64,000 nucleotides of DNA from contig JAFGKW010000036.1 in assembly GCA_016928355.1 (NCBI GenBank), forward strand, positions 62,001-126,000. Direction: 5' to 3'. The stretch comes from Methanomicrobiaceae archaeon (lineage in GTDB: Archaea; Halobacteriota; Methanomicrobia; Methanomicrobiales; Methanomicrobiaceae). Every line of letters starts with the position of its first letter. Position 1 is the stretch's first letter. The notes under the pieces are model-generated. The model ran no database searches, was not told the DNA's origin, and saw nothing but the letters and a program-made list of their open reading frames with translations. Made by a program: the position numbers and the translations under genes. Shown piece after piece: positions 1 through 9,923 of this stretch.

Positions 1-1131
1 AAGTGCGAAGAAAACATCTTCAAGGGAAGGATCTGCAAAGATCTCCACTCCCCTTAAATCCGTCCTGTGAGAAATATGCGAGGCCGTAAAGTCGATATGG
101 GATATTGCAAATAAAAAGACCTGTTCCACATTCTGCCAAAGAGCCGGCTTAAGACCAAGATTCTGGTATCTCCTGGCAAATTCAAGCGATTCATTGACAT
201 TTTTTATTATCGAGATCTCCTTCTCAATATATTTTTGAATATTGCCATCCTTCGTGAGCTGATTCTGGAGTTCAATATAGCCGTAAAGCGAGAAGACGGC
301 ATTCTGGATATCATTAAACGTTACCTTGTTTAAAAGGTTGATTTTCTCGTTTGCACGCTCCAGTGCAGCCTGTGCCATCATCTGCTCTGTAATATCCCTG
401 CATACAACAAGGACGAAACTGCTGCCATCGGCCCTCCGCATGGCCCTCACTGCCTCTCCAACCCAGATAACGGTACCGTCCTTCCTGACCTTGCGGAACT
501 TCCAGGAATTGATAATCCCTTTATTTTCAAGGCATTGCCTGAGATTCTTCTCCACCGCCGCTCTGTCGTCAGGATAGAAGAGGTTGAGAACGGGGCCGCC
601 CGCCAGCTCCCCGGCGGTATATCCGAGCTGCGAAGCCCCGAACTCATTGACCGAGAGGATCTTTCCTTCTTCATCGAGAGTAAAGTACATCGAAGGATTT
701 TCGTCATATAAAGCTCTGAACCGCTCTTCGCTCTTTTTGAGCTCCTCTTCCGCCTTTTGCAGTTCATCAAAGTTCTGTTTCAGCTCCTCCTCGTCAGCAG
801 CAAGCTGTTCATAAGCCCGGTTCAGATCATCATGCTTTCTGCGGGTCTCCTCTTCCGCCTTCCGGCGGTCCATTACCTCACGGGCAATGAAGAAGAAACC
901 GGCGAATACAAGAATATAGGCGATAATCCTGACAACCACGAGAACAGGCTCGAATAATTCCTTAAGGCCGAAGATCAGTGAGATGTGAGAAATCCCAAAA
1001 AGAAGGAAAGCGGAACCGATAATCAGGGGTGTCCCGCTGTCTGTCTTCCTGTACCACCAGATGCTGATTAAAACAATCCCTGCACAGAAGATCAGGTTAA
1101 TGAAACTTATAAAATCAAAGACAAAAGCCAT
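1..1131 (-). CDS. Membrane PAS sensor, histidine-kinase-like, with atypical H-box (TFNDIQN); 3' end runs off the window
   Basis: Manual reverse translation from ATG at 1129-1131: MAFVFDFISFINLIFCAGIVLISIWWYRK..., TM segments, coiled coil, PAS, then NLLNKVTFNDIQNAVFSLYGYIEL; open to the left edge, so missing from the ORF track. Confidence 0.8.
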   Translation of the reverse strand, partial: MAFVFDFISFINLIFCAGIVLISIWWYRKTDSGTPLIIGSAFLLFGISHISLIFGLKELFEPVLVVVRIIAYILVFAGFFFIAREVMDRRKAEEETRRKHDDLNRAYEQLAADEEELKQNFDELQKAEEELKKSEERFRALYDENPSMYFTLDEEGKILSVNEFGASQLGYTAGELAGGPVLNLFYPDDRAAVEKNLRQCLENKGIINSWKFRKVRKDGTVIWVGEAVRAMRRADGSSFVLVVCRDITEQMMAQAALERANEKINLLNKVTFNDIQNAVFSLYGYIELQNQLTKDGNIQKYIEKEISIIKNVNESLEFARRYQNLGLKPALWQNVEQVFLFAISHIDFTASHISHRTDLRGVEIFADPSLEDVFFAL

Positions 1132-1133
1132 AT

Positions 1134-2642
1134 TCATCCTCCATTCTGTTCTCTCAGGATTGCCTGAACTGCAGTGACTTTCCCGTTCTTGGTCAGCCGT
1201 GAGAGACGAACTTCACAACCGGCCGTGGAGCCGTCTTTGCGGACAGCTTTTATTCCGAAGGCGGGCGGTTTTTCTCCTGAGATAATTTTGCTAATATTTG
1301 AAATAAGTAATGCAGCAGAATCCTCTGTCATTATTCCTGAATTGTTAACGTATTTTCCAAGGATTGCGGTTCTTGAATGCCCTGTATCTCTCTCGAAAGT
1401 ACTGTTCAGTTCTGTTATGGTGCCATCAGGCTCAAAAATTATAATCATGTCACATGCATTCTCAAAGAGTCTTTTATATCGCTCTTCACTAATCCTGCAT
1501 GCCTCCTCCGCTTTTTTTAGTTCTGTGGCATCAAATATGACACCTCTCACTCCCACAGCCCTGTTCTTCCTGATTATCGCATTTGCAAAGATCATTACGG
1601 GAAAGATTGTTCCGTCCTTCCTTACCGCCATATATTCAGTACCTGCAGTATTATCACCCTGCAGAATATTATTTATTTTTTCAATTCCCCTTTCACGATC
1701 TTCCGGAACCAGCATATCAATGGCATTTAACCCCCGTTCAAGATCTGCCGGGGTGTAACCGAAGGCCTCAAATGCCGCATGGTTGGCTGAAATAATAATC
1801 CCTTTTTCATCGGTCTCAAAGACGCACTGCGGCAGCATCTCTATAAGATCACGGTATCTTCTCTCGGAATCCAGAAGTTTTTGTTCAATCTTCTTTCTGT
1901 CGGTGACATCACGCAGGATTCCGGATATTCCGGTGATCTCACCTTTTTCATTTATTACTGCACCGCCATTGTCCTCCATCCAGAAGATGTTGCCGGATTT
2001 ATCATGTATCCTGAAGACCGTTATCGTAGGCTCTCCTGTTGTAACCGTCTTTATAAAATCTTCAACAGTGGTCTCCAGGTCTTCTTCGATAATAAGTTCT
2101 TCAAATTTTTTTGAGATGATCTCCTCCGGCTCAAAGCCGTATCTTGCGACCTGGGGCCCGATATGGGTGATCCGCCCTTTAGCATCTGTCGAATAAAAGA
2201 TATCGTTTGTTCTCTCGGTAAGAATCCTGTATTTCTCCTCGCTCTTTCTTAGTTCTTCTTCAGTTCTTTTCCTGCCGGCAGCCAGCCGGATTTTGTGTTC
2301 AAGTTCTGTAAACTGCGAAACCGGATCCCCGCCTTTCTGAAGATAATAATCCGCACCTGCATTGAGTGCCTCGATTGCAATCTCCTCACGTCCCCTGCCG
2401 GTGAAGAGTATAAACGGAATCTGGTTGTTTTCGGCCCTCAGGTGTTTTAGAAAGGCAATTCCGTCCATCTCTGGCATCATGTAGTCCGAGACGACACAGT
2501 CGATTTCCTTAGTTTTAAGGAGCTCAATCGCTTCTTTTGCCGAAAGGGCTGTTTCCACTTTTAAAAGCCCTGAACGCTCAAGGAATATCTTCCCTACCTC
2601 GAGAAGCGAGGACTCATCATCGGTGTAAATAACTGAGAACAT
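1134..2642 (-). CDS. Response regulator receiver with three PAS domains
   Basis: REC motif DCVVSDYMMPEMDG...FTGRGREE; repeated PAS motifs; 2-nt gap to the downstream kinase-like gene. Confidence 0.88.
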   Translation of the reverse strand: MFSVIYTDDESSLLEVGKIFLERSGLLKVETALSAKEAIELLKTKEIDCVVSDYMMPEMDGIAFLKHLRAENNQIPFILFTGRGREEIAIEALNAGADYYLQKGGDPVSQFTELEHKIRLAAGRKRTEEELRKSEEKYRILTERTNDIFYSTDAKGRITHIGPQVARYGFEPEEIISKKFEELIIEEDLETTVEDFIKTVTTGEPTITVFRIHDKSGNIFWMEDNGGAVINEKGEITGISGILRDVTDRKKIEQKLLDSERRYRDLIEMLPQCVFETDEKGIIISANHAAFEAFGYTPADLERGLNAIDMLVPEDRERGIEKINNILQGDNTAGTEYMAVRKDGTIFPVMIFANAIIRKNRAVGVRGVIFDATELKKAEEACRISEERYKRLFENACDMIIIFEPDGTITELNSTFERDTGHSRTAILGKYVNNSGIMTEDSAALLISNISKIISGEKPPAFGIKAVRKDGSTAGCEVRLSRLTKNGKVTAVQAILREQNGG

Positions 2643-2823
2643 TGATTAATCCACCATGGGGCAAATCTCTATTTATAATTTCGGAAAAAGGACAACCATA
2701 TGAGGAGATTAAATTATTGCCGGACGGCGTTTTTCCAGTCCGGAATCTGGTCGTTCCTACCGCAGAATTCAAAGCAGAAATCTCATTAATGATTCAAAAT
2801 AATTATTAAAACGGAAAAATAGA

Positions 2824-3741
2824 ATGAATGCGGTCGAAGCGGAGAACCTCAGGAAGTCGTTCGGGTATGTAACTGCAGTGGATGGCGTAAGCCTTTCAAT
2901 CCCTGAGGGGGGCATATTCGGTTTTCTGGGTCCGAACGGGGCGGGAAAGACGACGACAATACGGATGCTCACCGGCGTTCTCATCCCTGATTCCGGGAAG
3001 GTGTCCGTATTCGGCGATGACGTCCACCAAAACCCTATCGCCGCCAAGCTTAAGATGGGGGTAATCCCTGAGAACGGGACGGTCTACAGCGACCTGACAG
3101 CCCGGCAGAATATCCTCCTTACTGGAAAGTTCTATGGTATGGAGAAGGATCTATGCGAGAAGAGGGCGGCGGAGATCCTTGAGCGGCTCGGACTGACTGA
3201 GAGGAGAAACGATCTCGTACGGCTCTTTTCAAAAGGGATGCGCCAGCGGATAAGCATCGCATGTGCAATCGTCCATTCGCCTCCGCTGCTGGTGCTTGAC
3301 GAACCCACCACCGGCCTTGACGTATACAGCCGCCGTCTTGTTATCGACACTGTCCGCCACATGAATGAAGATGGCAGCACTGTTCTTCTCACCACACACA
3401 ATATCGATGAGGCAAATGCACTTTGCAGTGATATCGGGATAATCGACAAGGGAAAGATCATCGCCTCGGGGAGTCCCGAGAAGCTGAAGAAGACATTCGA
3501 TACCTCGCGTTATGTTGAGATATCATTCGACCGTCCTGTCGGGAAGGAGATCTTCTCTGCTCCCGGGATAACCCGTGCCGAGCAGTGGGGGGACAAGTGG
3601 CGGATATATTCCGATGATCCCGACATCGCAGTGAAGCACCTGGCATCCGTGGCAGAGAGGGATAACCTCTCGATAATCTCTATTGCGACATCGAACCCTT
3701 CTCTCGAGGAGGCGTTTGTAAAGCTTACGGAGGGGATATGA
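2824..3741 (+). CDS. ABC transporter ATP-binding protein (ABC-2 type)
   Basis: Walker A GPNGAGKTTT, LFSKGMRQRISIA signature, Walker B LLVLDEPTTGLD. Confidence 0.93.
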   Translation: MNAVEAENLRKSFGYVTAVDGVSLSIPEGGIFGFLGPNGAGKTTTIRMLTGVLIPDSGKVSVFGDDVHQNPIAAKLKMGVIPENGTVYSDLTARQNILLTGKFYGMEKDLCEKRAAEILERLGLTERRNDLVRLFSKGMRQRISIACAIVHSPPLLVLDEPTTGLDVYSRRLVIDTVRHMNEDGSTVLLTTHNIDEANALCSDIGIIDKGKIIASGSPEKLKKTFDTSRYVEISFDRPVGKEIFSAPGITRAEQWGDKWRIYSDDPDIAVKHLASVAERDNLSIISIATSNPSLEEAFVKLTEGI

Positions 3742-4490
3742 CGATGGACTGGAGGACCTTTGCCCGGAGCATCCTGATAGTCACCGAGAAGAACATGCGG
3801 ATATACTACTTCAAGGGGCCGGTGATGATCTTCGGTCTCCTCTTCCCGCTGATCATGTTCTTTACTTTCTTCATAGGAAGGGACCTTGACCTCATCCTCT
3901 TCTATCCCGGATTCCTCGGTATGATGCTCTTCTTCACTGCATCATCCGTCGGCCCGCTCATAACCCCGTGGGAGAAGAGGGAGAAGACGTACGAGCGTCT
4001 CGTCTCCCTCCCGGTAATACTCGAGAGCATCATTATCGGTGATATCCTCTCAGGGGCGGTATTTGGGGTAGGTATAACGATAATAGTATTCTGCTTATCA
4101 ACACTCCTGCTTCCGCTTCCTGTTGCAAATGCAGGCCTTCTACTGCTCTCGATCGTACTTGGCTCAATAGCCTTTGCAGCCCTTGGGACCCTGCTCTCAT
4201 CACCGGCAACGAACAACCCGTCGAATATAATGATGCTATCGAGTCTCGTCCGTCTCCCGATAATATTTATCTCCGGGATTTTCATCCCGCTAAGCCAGCT
4301 GGAGGGATTGAGCTATTTACTCACATCCGCATCTCCTCTCACCTATATAGTCGACCTCTTCCATGCTTCCCTGAAGGGCAATGCAGTCTACCCGGCATGG
4401 TTTGATATTCTGGTTATGGTCTTTGTGATCCTCCTCTTCATAGGTGCTGCAAAGGCAATACAAAAAAGAAACCTTATGAAAGGGATATGA
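3738..4490 (+). CDS. ABC-2 type transporter permease
   Basis: Multi-TM protein overlapping the ATPase gene by 4 nt. Confidence 0.88.
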   Translation: MTMDWRTFARSILIVTEKNMRIYYFKGPVMIFGLLFPLIMFFTFFIGRDLDLILFYPGFLGMMLFFTASSVGPLITPWEKREKTYERLVSLPVILESIIIGDILSGAVFGVGITIIVFCLSTLLLPLPVANAGLLLLSIVLGSIAFAALGTLLSSPATNNPSNIMMLSSLVRLPIIFISGIFIPLSQLEGLSYLLTSASPLTYIVDLFHASLKGNAVYPAWFDILVMVFVILLFIGAAKAIQKRNLMKGI

Positions 4491-4508
4491 GTTAGAATTT
4501 AATTTTAA

Positions 4509-6485
4509 TTAGGTTATAAACCGGTAACCGCCCTTCGGAACAGTAATTTCGAAGTTGACTCCCTCTCCTTCTTTTCCGTTTTCACTTATGCCAATATCGG
4601 TTATTGAAAGGACTTCACGTGACAGGAACAGTCCGAGTCCTGTGTGCTTGCCAAATCCTTTCTGGAAGAGCTTTTCCCTGTAATTTCCGTTGATCCCAAG
4701 ACCGTTATCGCGGTAGAAGATAATGAGTCCCTTATCCGTTTCCACGTACGATAAAGAGATAATGCTTACATTTCCGCCATGGCGGATTGAATTCTCCATC
4801 AGATTATAAAATACCTTCTCGATAAGGGGGTCTGTGAAGATTTCAAGTTTTTTTAGTGAATTTTCAAGCTGAATTCCTTCGAGGTCGAGCGTTCCGGCGA
4901 CTAAATCCACGGTCTCCCCTACATTTTGCCATTTTGGCTCATTCATTCCGATATCCTGGTAATAGCGGGTAAATTCAATCTGATGCTGGATCGCATCAAC
5001 CGCTTCTTTCTCTTTTAAAAAATATTCATGAAGAGTGTTTTTGTCATCAGTATTATCTGACATTTCAAGGTAGCCCCGTATTACCATGATCATGTTAAGG
5101 ATATCGTGCCTCGTGATAGAGGAGAGCATATTGAGTTTTTTGTTTGCCATGGAAAGGGCTTCCTGAGCCTTTTTGCGTCTGGTGAAATCTGTCATGATGT
5201 AATTGAACCCGGTAACCCTGCCTTCATGAATAATCGGCGTCTGTGTGGTTCTGACATATCTCTCAGTTCCGTCCCTGGCGATTATCCTGAATAAATTCTC
5301 TCCATATTCTCCTTTTAGCCTTCGCTTAAATCCTTCAATCGTCCTTTGAAGGTCCCCGGGATGGATGAATTGCGAAAATTGCCGCCCTGTCACTTCATCC
5401 GTGGTAAACCCATACAGCTCTTCAACAACAGGGCTAATGTATACGATTTTTCCCTCCATATCCATAGTGAAAATTACATCGCTGACATTCTCGACAAGAT
5501 TCCGGAATTTTTCCTCACTCTCCTTCAGAGCATCCTCTGCTTTTATGCGTTCTGTGACATCAGTAAAGAAACCACTGAGATATTCCCTTTCGTGCATACT
5601 CACCATTGAACAGGTGATATCCGTTATCAGGGTCGTACTGTTTTTCCGCAGGCAGCGGATCGCTTTCAAAAATCCACCGTCATTTGCAGCAAGTTTCTTA
5701 AATTCCATTAATATTTCATCAAGAGTCTCTTTTGGATGAATATCGGCGATATTCATAACCGTGAGCTCCTCTTTTGAATATCCAAGCATCCTGCATATGG
5801 CCGGATTGACATGCACGATCTTCATTGTCTCAGGATCAGCAAAAATAATCCCTTCATTTGCTTTTTCAAAAAGAGAGCGATATCTGTTTTCACTTTCCTT
5901 CAGTTTCTCTTCTGCTGTCTTAAATTCTGAGATATCGGTTATCGTCATTAGACATTCATTGTCCGGGCCGGTGACGTGTCCCGTCAGATGAACAAAGGTC
6001 AGGGGTTCGCCCCGGATGGAAATGTCCAGGCTGTGTGGTGTTTTGTCTGTCTGGTGGAAAATCCTGTATAAACATTCATCAAAGGCAGTCAGGAAAGCTG
6101 CTGAAATAAAACCATGGAACTTCCGGCCAATCAGCAATGATCGCTCCCTCCCAAGCAGGGCTGCTCCGGTCAGGTTAATGTTCAGAATTGTACCACTATT
6201 ATCCAGGGTGAAGTAACCGACAGGGGCAAAATCATAGAGTCCGGTATACTTTTGCAGCCCTTCTTCGATCTCAGCTCTGGCCTGTATCAGTTCCTCGTTC
6301 TGGATCTCCAGCTCGATCTGGTGCACCTGAAGTTCATGGATTAGCCTCTGCATATCCTCGGTTGTATCCGGGATTGGTATGTGCCCTTTCTTTGCAGCCA
6401 TACTGTTCTCTGCCATTTTTCGAAGGGATTTCTCCCCCTGATCCACAATTTTATGATCCTTCGGTGTGCTTCGGCCGGGTTTCAT
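4509..6485 (-). CDS. PAS-domain sensor histidine kinase
   Basis: Several PAS domains, H-box LNMLSSITRHDILNMIM, HATPase motifs ENSIRHGG, DNGLGI, KGFGKHTGLGLFL. Confidence 0.9.
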   Translation of the reverse strand: MKPGRSTPKDHKIVDQGEKSLRKMAENSMAAKKGHIPIPDTTEDMQRLIHELQVHQIELEIQNEELIQARAEIEEGLQKYTGLYDFAPVGYFTLDNSGTILNINLTGAALLGRERSLLIGRKFHGFISAAFLTAFDECLYRIFHQTDKTPHSLDISIRGEPLTFVHLTGHVTGPDNECLMTITDISEFKTAEEKLKESENRYRSLFEKANEGIIFADPETMKIVHVNPAICRMLGYSKEELTVMNIADIHPKETLDEILMEFKKLAANDGGFLKAIRCLRKNSTTLITDITCSMVSMHEREYLSGFFTDVTERIKAEDALKESEEKFRNLVENVSDVIFTMDMEGKIVYISPVVEELYGFTTDEVTGRQFSQFIHPGDLQRTIEGFKRRLKGEYGENLFRIIARDGTERYVRTTQTPIIHEGRVTGFNYIMTDFTRRKKAQEALSMANKKLNMLSSITRHDILNMIMVIRGYLEMSDNTDDKNTLHEYFLKEKEAVDAIQHQIEFTRYYQDIGMNEPKWQNVGETVDLVAGTLDLEGIQLENSLKKLEIFTDPLIEKVFYNLMENSIRHGGNVSIISLSYVETDKGLIIFYRDNGLGINGNYREKLFQKGFGKHTGLGLFLSREVLSITDIGISENGKEGEGVNFEITVPKGGYRFIT

Positions 6486-6498
6486 ATATTTCTTTTGC

Positions 6499-9489
6499 CT
6501 ATTTTCCTGTAATATCCTCTATAGCAAGGAGAATTAATCCGTTGTCAGGCCTATTCGTTACGATCTGCCGGGCGTTGAGGAGCATGGCCCGGTGGCCTAT
6601 GTCAGGGAAATCATGTTCGACCAGGAAATCTTCAAAGGCCATATTTTTGGATAATACTGAATCCAGAAGTTCTTTGAGTTTGGGAATGTTCCACTGCCCG
6701 TTGCCAAGGGTATAGATATTCCTGCCTTCTACTCCATCTTTTGCAACATGGAATGTCCTGAGAAAGGATCTGTTTGCCGATATAACCTTCATATTCATAT
6801 CCAGAACAAGAAGGGATTCTCGTAATGCTTCTGTCACAGATTCGGCAAATATGCGGGCGCTCATCAGTTCATCCTCAAGTTCCTTATGAGCAGTAATATT
6901 GATAAAGGTAATCACGACACCATCGATCCTGTTATCCAGTGTACGATAGGGCATGATTCTTACCGAGAACCAGCGGTTGTCTTTTGTCGGGACAGTCTTT
7001 TCTGAGAACATCAGGGTCCGCTGAACTTTGCGGGCATCATCAGGCAGGTTCGGATAGATTAGTTCGGATACTAAATCGGTGAACGGCCTCCCAACGTCAC
7101 CGGGTATCAGCCTGATTACCTTTGTTGCTTCTGTGGTGAAACGCCGCACATTGAGGGATTCGTCAAGGAAAACCATCGCTATATCGGTACTGTTTAACAG
7201 GTTCTTCATGTCATTGTTCGACCGTGACAGGTCATCGACCCGGCTCTCCAGCTCGGCGTTAACAGTCTGAAGCTCTTCGTTTAGGGACTGCATCTCCTCC
7301 TTTGATGTAGTCAGTTCTTCGTTTGTAGACTGTAACTCCTCGTTTGTCGACTGAAGCTCCTCATTGGTGGATTTGAGCTCTTCCTGTGAGATCTGCATCT
7401 CTTCGCGAAGTGCATTCATTTCTTCCTCCGACTGCCTCAGCAAATTTTCCATTTCACCTATTCGAGCGTATTCTGTGGTTTTAATGCCGCTTTGCGTTTT
7501 CTTTTTTCTCCTGGGCTGCAGGGGTGCCACATCCGTTAGAATCACAAGCATTTTTCCTTTCAGTTCAGGGGGGTCGTTGATCAGCTGAACGGTGACATCC
7601 ACATCCTGCGTCCCGGTTTCGGTCTGGACCCTTATGCCCTTTGCCGTTATCGTCTCCTTTGTCTGCAGAGTCTGCCGGAATATGGTGGTCAGTTCATGTC
7701 GCAATCCCTCGCGTGCCATTGCGAAGATGTTCCAGTTGACCTTGCCTGCAGTGGGTTCCAGGTACTTCCCGGTTCTGCCGTGTATATAGAGGATATCCCC
7801 GGCTTCGGTAGTCATGACTGCTGCAGGTGTATACTGCTGCAGGAGCAGCCGGTCGGTAAGAGACTGCAGATTGGCAACAGGGATTGTTGGAAATAGTTCT
7901 GCTTTTATTTCTGTCCTTCTCCCGTAGAGGCGTACCGGAAACTCGACCGGTTCTGCGGGCAGAGCCTGTTTTGTGTGGGAAAAGATCCTCAGCTTTGGTT
8001 CGATCTCTGAAAAAAGGTTTGTATAACCGTTGACAGTCTCGGCAGTGCCAAGAATGAGAATGCCGCCAGGATTGAGAGCGTAATGAAACAGGGGCAGGAT
8101 CTTTTTCTGGATCGCGGGTTCCAGGTAGATTAACAGATTGCGGCAGGATAGAAGATCCAGCCGGGTAAACGGCGGGTCCATGATCAGGTTTTGTTGTGCA
8201 AAGATGACCATCTCACGGATCTCCTTTCCGATCCTGATCTTCCCGTCCTCTTCTCTCAGGAAAAACCGGTTAAGGCGTTCTTCGGATACATCGACAAGAA
8301 TATTTTCCTGGTACACCCCGACCCTTGCCTTTTCGATAGCGTCCCCGTCGAGATCGGTGGCATATATCTGCAGACTGATCCGTCCTTCCGGCCGGACCTG
8401 TTGCAGGGCCTCCCTGAATACAATAGCAAGTGAATATACTTCTTCACCTGTGGAACAGCCTGCAACCCATGCTCTAAGCTTCGTTCCATCCGGGGTTTTA
8501 TCGATAATACCGGGTATAACCACGTCCCGGAGTCTGTCCCATACGGCAGGGTCGCGGAAGAAGCTTGTTACGCCGATTAAAAGTTCACGGAAAAGAATGT
8601 CAATTTCGCGCCGGTTTTCATGCAAAAAGTGAACATAGGTTGCAATCCGGTCGATCTGGTGGATTGCCATCCGACGCTCGATCCGCCTGTACACCATATT
8701 CTTTTTGTACATGGAGAAATCGTGCCCGGTCCGGGCCCGGAGAAGGATTACTATCTCTTCCAGTGAACTCCCTGATTTTTGCCCGATTGCCGGTTTTTTT
8801 TCACCTGTACCCGGGATATGACGGATGAACCCGAGGATACCTGCCGGCAGTTCTTCAGCAGGTGCAACAATGTCAGCAAGCCCGTTATCGATTGCGCTTT
8901 TGGGCATGCCATTGAATTTGGCAGATGACAGGTCCTGCACAAGGCACAATCCTCCTTTTTCGCGGATTGCCCGAAGTCCGGCTGTGCCATCTGTACCCAT
9001 ACCGGAGAGAATGACACCTATGCTCTTTTCCCCCAGGTCATCGGCAAGGGATGAGAAGAAGGAATCGATTGGGAACCTGTGGCCACGGGGTTCTGCCGGC
9101 TCAAGCAGGTGCAAAACACCATGCAGAAGTGACATGTCCCTGTTTGGAGGTATGATATAAACCCGGTCAGGCCGGACTTTGATCCTGTCGGTGACCTCGA
9201 CAACTTTCATCTTTGTTTTGCGCTGGAGCAGTTCGGGCATTGCACCTTTGTAATCCGGGTCAAGGTGCTGCACAATGACAAATGCCATTCCTGAATCCTC
9301 AGGTACTCCCTCTAAAAACCTTTCCAGGGCCTCGAGTCCTCCGGCTGAAGCTCCAATCCCGACAATCAGAGGGATATTTCCGGATTTTTTCATATTCTGC
9401 TGTGCCGGGGTTTTCGGGCAGGTGGGCTTGTTGCTGACTGCCGTACTTTTTTTGTCTGTATTTGTATCCATTGGAGATTTCATTTCCAT
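6499..9489 (-). CDS. CheB methylesterase-CheR methyltransferase-PAS fusion protein
   Basis: CheB: IVGIGASAGGLEALERFL, LSGMGTDGTAGLRAI; CheR: WVAGCSTGEEVYSLAI, RLDLLSCRNLLIYL; coiled coil (STNEELQ)n then PAS. Confidence 0.92.
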   Translation of the reverse strand: MEMKSPMDTNTDKKSTAVSNKPTCPKTPAQQNMKKSGNIPLIVGIGASAGGLEALERFLEGVPEDSGMAFVIVQHLDPDYKGAMPELLQRKTKMKVVEVTDRIKVRPDRVYIIPPNRDMSLLHGVLHLLEPAEPRGHRFPIDSFFSSLADDLGEKSIGVILSGMGTDGTAGLRAIREKGGLCLVQDLSSAKFNGMPKSAIDNGLADIVAPAEELPAGILGFIRHIPGTGEKKPAIGQKSGSSLEEIVILLRARTGHDFSMYKKNMVYRRIERRMAIHQIDRIATYVHFLHENRREIDILFRELLIGVTSFFRDPAVWDRLRDVVIPGIIDKTPDGTKLRAWVAGCSTGEEVYSLAIVFREALQQVRPEGRISLQIYATDLDGDAIEKARVGVYQENILVDVSEERLNRFFLREEDGKIRIGKEIREMVIFAQQNLIMDPPFTRLDLLSCRNLLIYLEPAIQKKILPLFHYALNPGGILILGTAETVNGYTNLFSEIEPKLRIFSHTKQALPAEPVEFPVRLYGRRTEIKAELFPTIPVANLQSLTDRLLLQQYTPAAVMTTEAGDILYIHGRTGKYLEPTAGKVNWNIFAMAREGLRHELTTIFRQTLQTKETITAKGIRVQTETGTQDVDVTVQLINDPPELKGKMLVILTDVAPLQPRRKKKTQSGIKTTEYARIGEMENLLRQSEEEMNALREEMQISQEELKSTNEELQSTNEELQSTNEELTTSKEEMQSLNEELQTVNAELESRVDDLSRSNNDMKNLLNSTDIAMVFLDESLNVRRFTTEATKVIRLIPGDVGRPFTDLVSELIYPNLPDDARKVQRTLMFSEKTVPTKDNRWFSVRIMPYRTLDNRIDGVVITFINITAHKELEDELMSARIFAESVTEALRESLLVLDMNMKVISANRSFLRTFHVAKDGVEGRNIYTLGNGQWNIPKLKELLDSVLSKNMAFEDFLVEHDFPDIGHRAMLLNARQIVTNRPDNGLILLAIEDITGK

Positions 9490-9658
9490 CTCAGATTTTT
9501 GTTGTTTTATTATCAGGAAATTGTACTTTTCGAATAATGGATATTGGATATAATAAAATGATTGATCGGTTTTTAGTGTTTTTCCGGGATTTTCCTCGCA
9601 GTGGAAAAGTGCCTTGTATCTGATGTCCTTATCCAGCCCACAACTTTTGTCGACAACA

Positions 9659-9870
9659 TCATAGATCCCGATAAGGATGATCCTGAGAAAGAATAATTAT
9701 ATTTGTCGGCAGCTTCCCATGCCGGTAGGAAGTTCGTATCCCGATACCGGCAATTGAAAAGATTTCATGTAACATGAAAAGTCCGGAACTGGCGTATTTG
9801 CCGAATCCTCTTTTAAATATTTCTTCTCCATGTTCCGGTTGCCGGATCCGGGGATGTCAGTAATCCGGAG
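9659..9870 (-). pseudogene. Remnant of a histidine kinase C-terminal HATPase domain
   Basis: One minus frame reads QPEHGEEIFKRGFGKYASSGLFMLHEIFSIAGIGIRTSYRHGKLPTNIIIL-stop, aligning by eye to (E)EHKEKIFNKGFGKGTGLGLYYIREIL; the preceding DIPGSGN-like box sits in another frame. Confidence 0.65.
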
Positions 9871-9923
9871 ATCTATGCAAAATTGGTAAAATAAAATAAT
9901 TAAAGAAAACAATTAATTAAGGA

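Noticed and set aside
1174-2196. Plus-strand ORFs opposite the REC-PAS gene (194 and 137 aa)
   Set aside because: Antisense shadows, Ser/Ile-rich without motifs; the minus ORF has clear REC/PAS domains.
7260-7420. Tandem repeats in the CheBR gene ((STNEELQ)n)
   Set aside because: In-frame coiled coil typical of CheB-CheR-PAS fusions, not a DNA repeat element.
9697-9912. 71-aa ORF on the minus strand
   Set aside because: The kinase-like sequence lies in a different frame; this ORF is an out-of-frame reading of the HATPase remnant.
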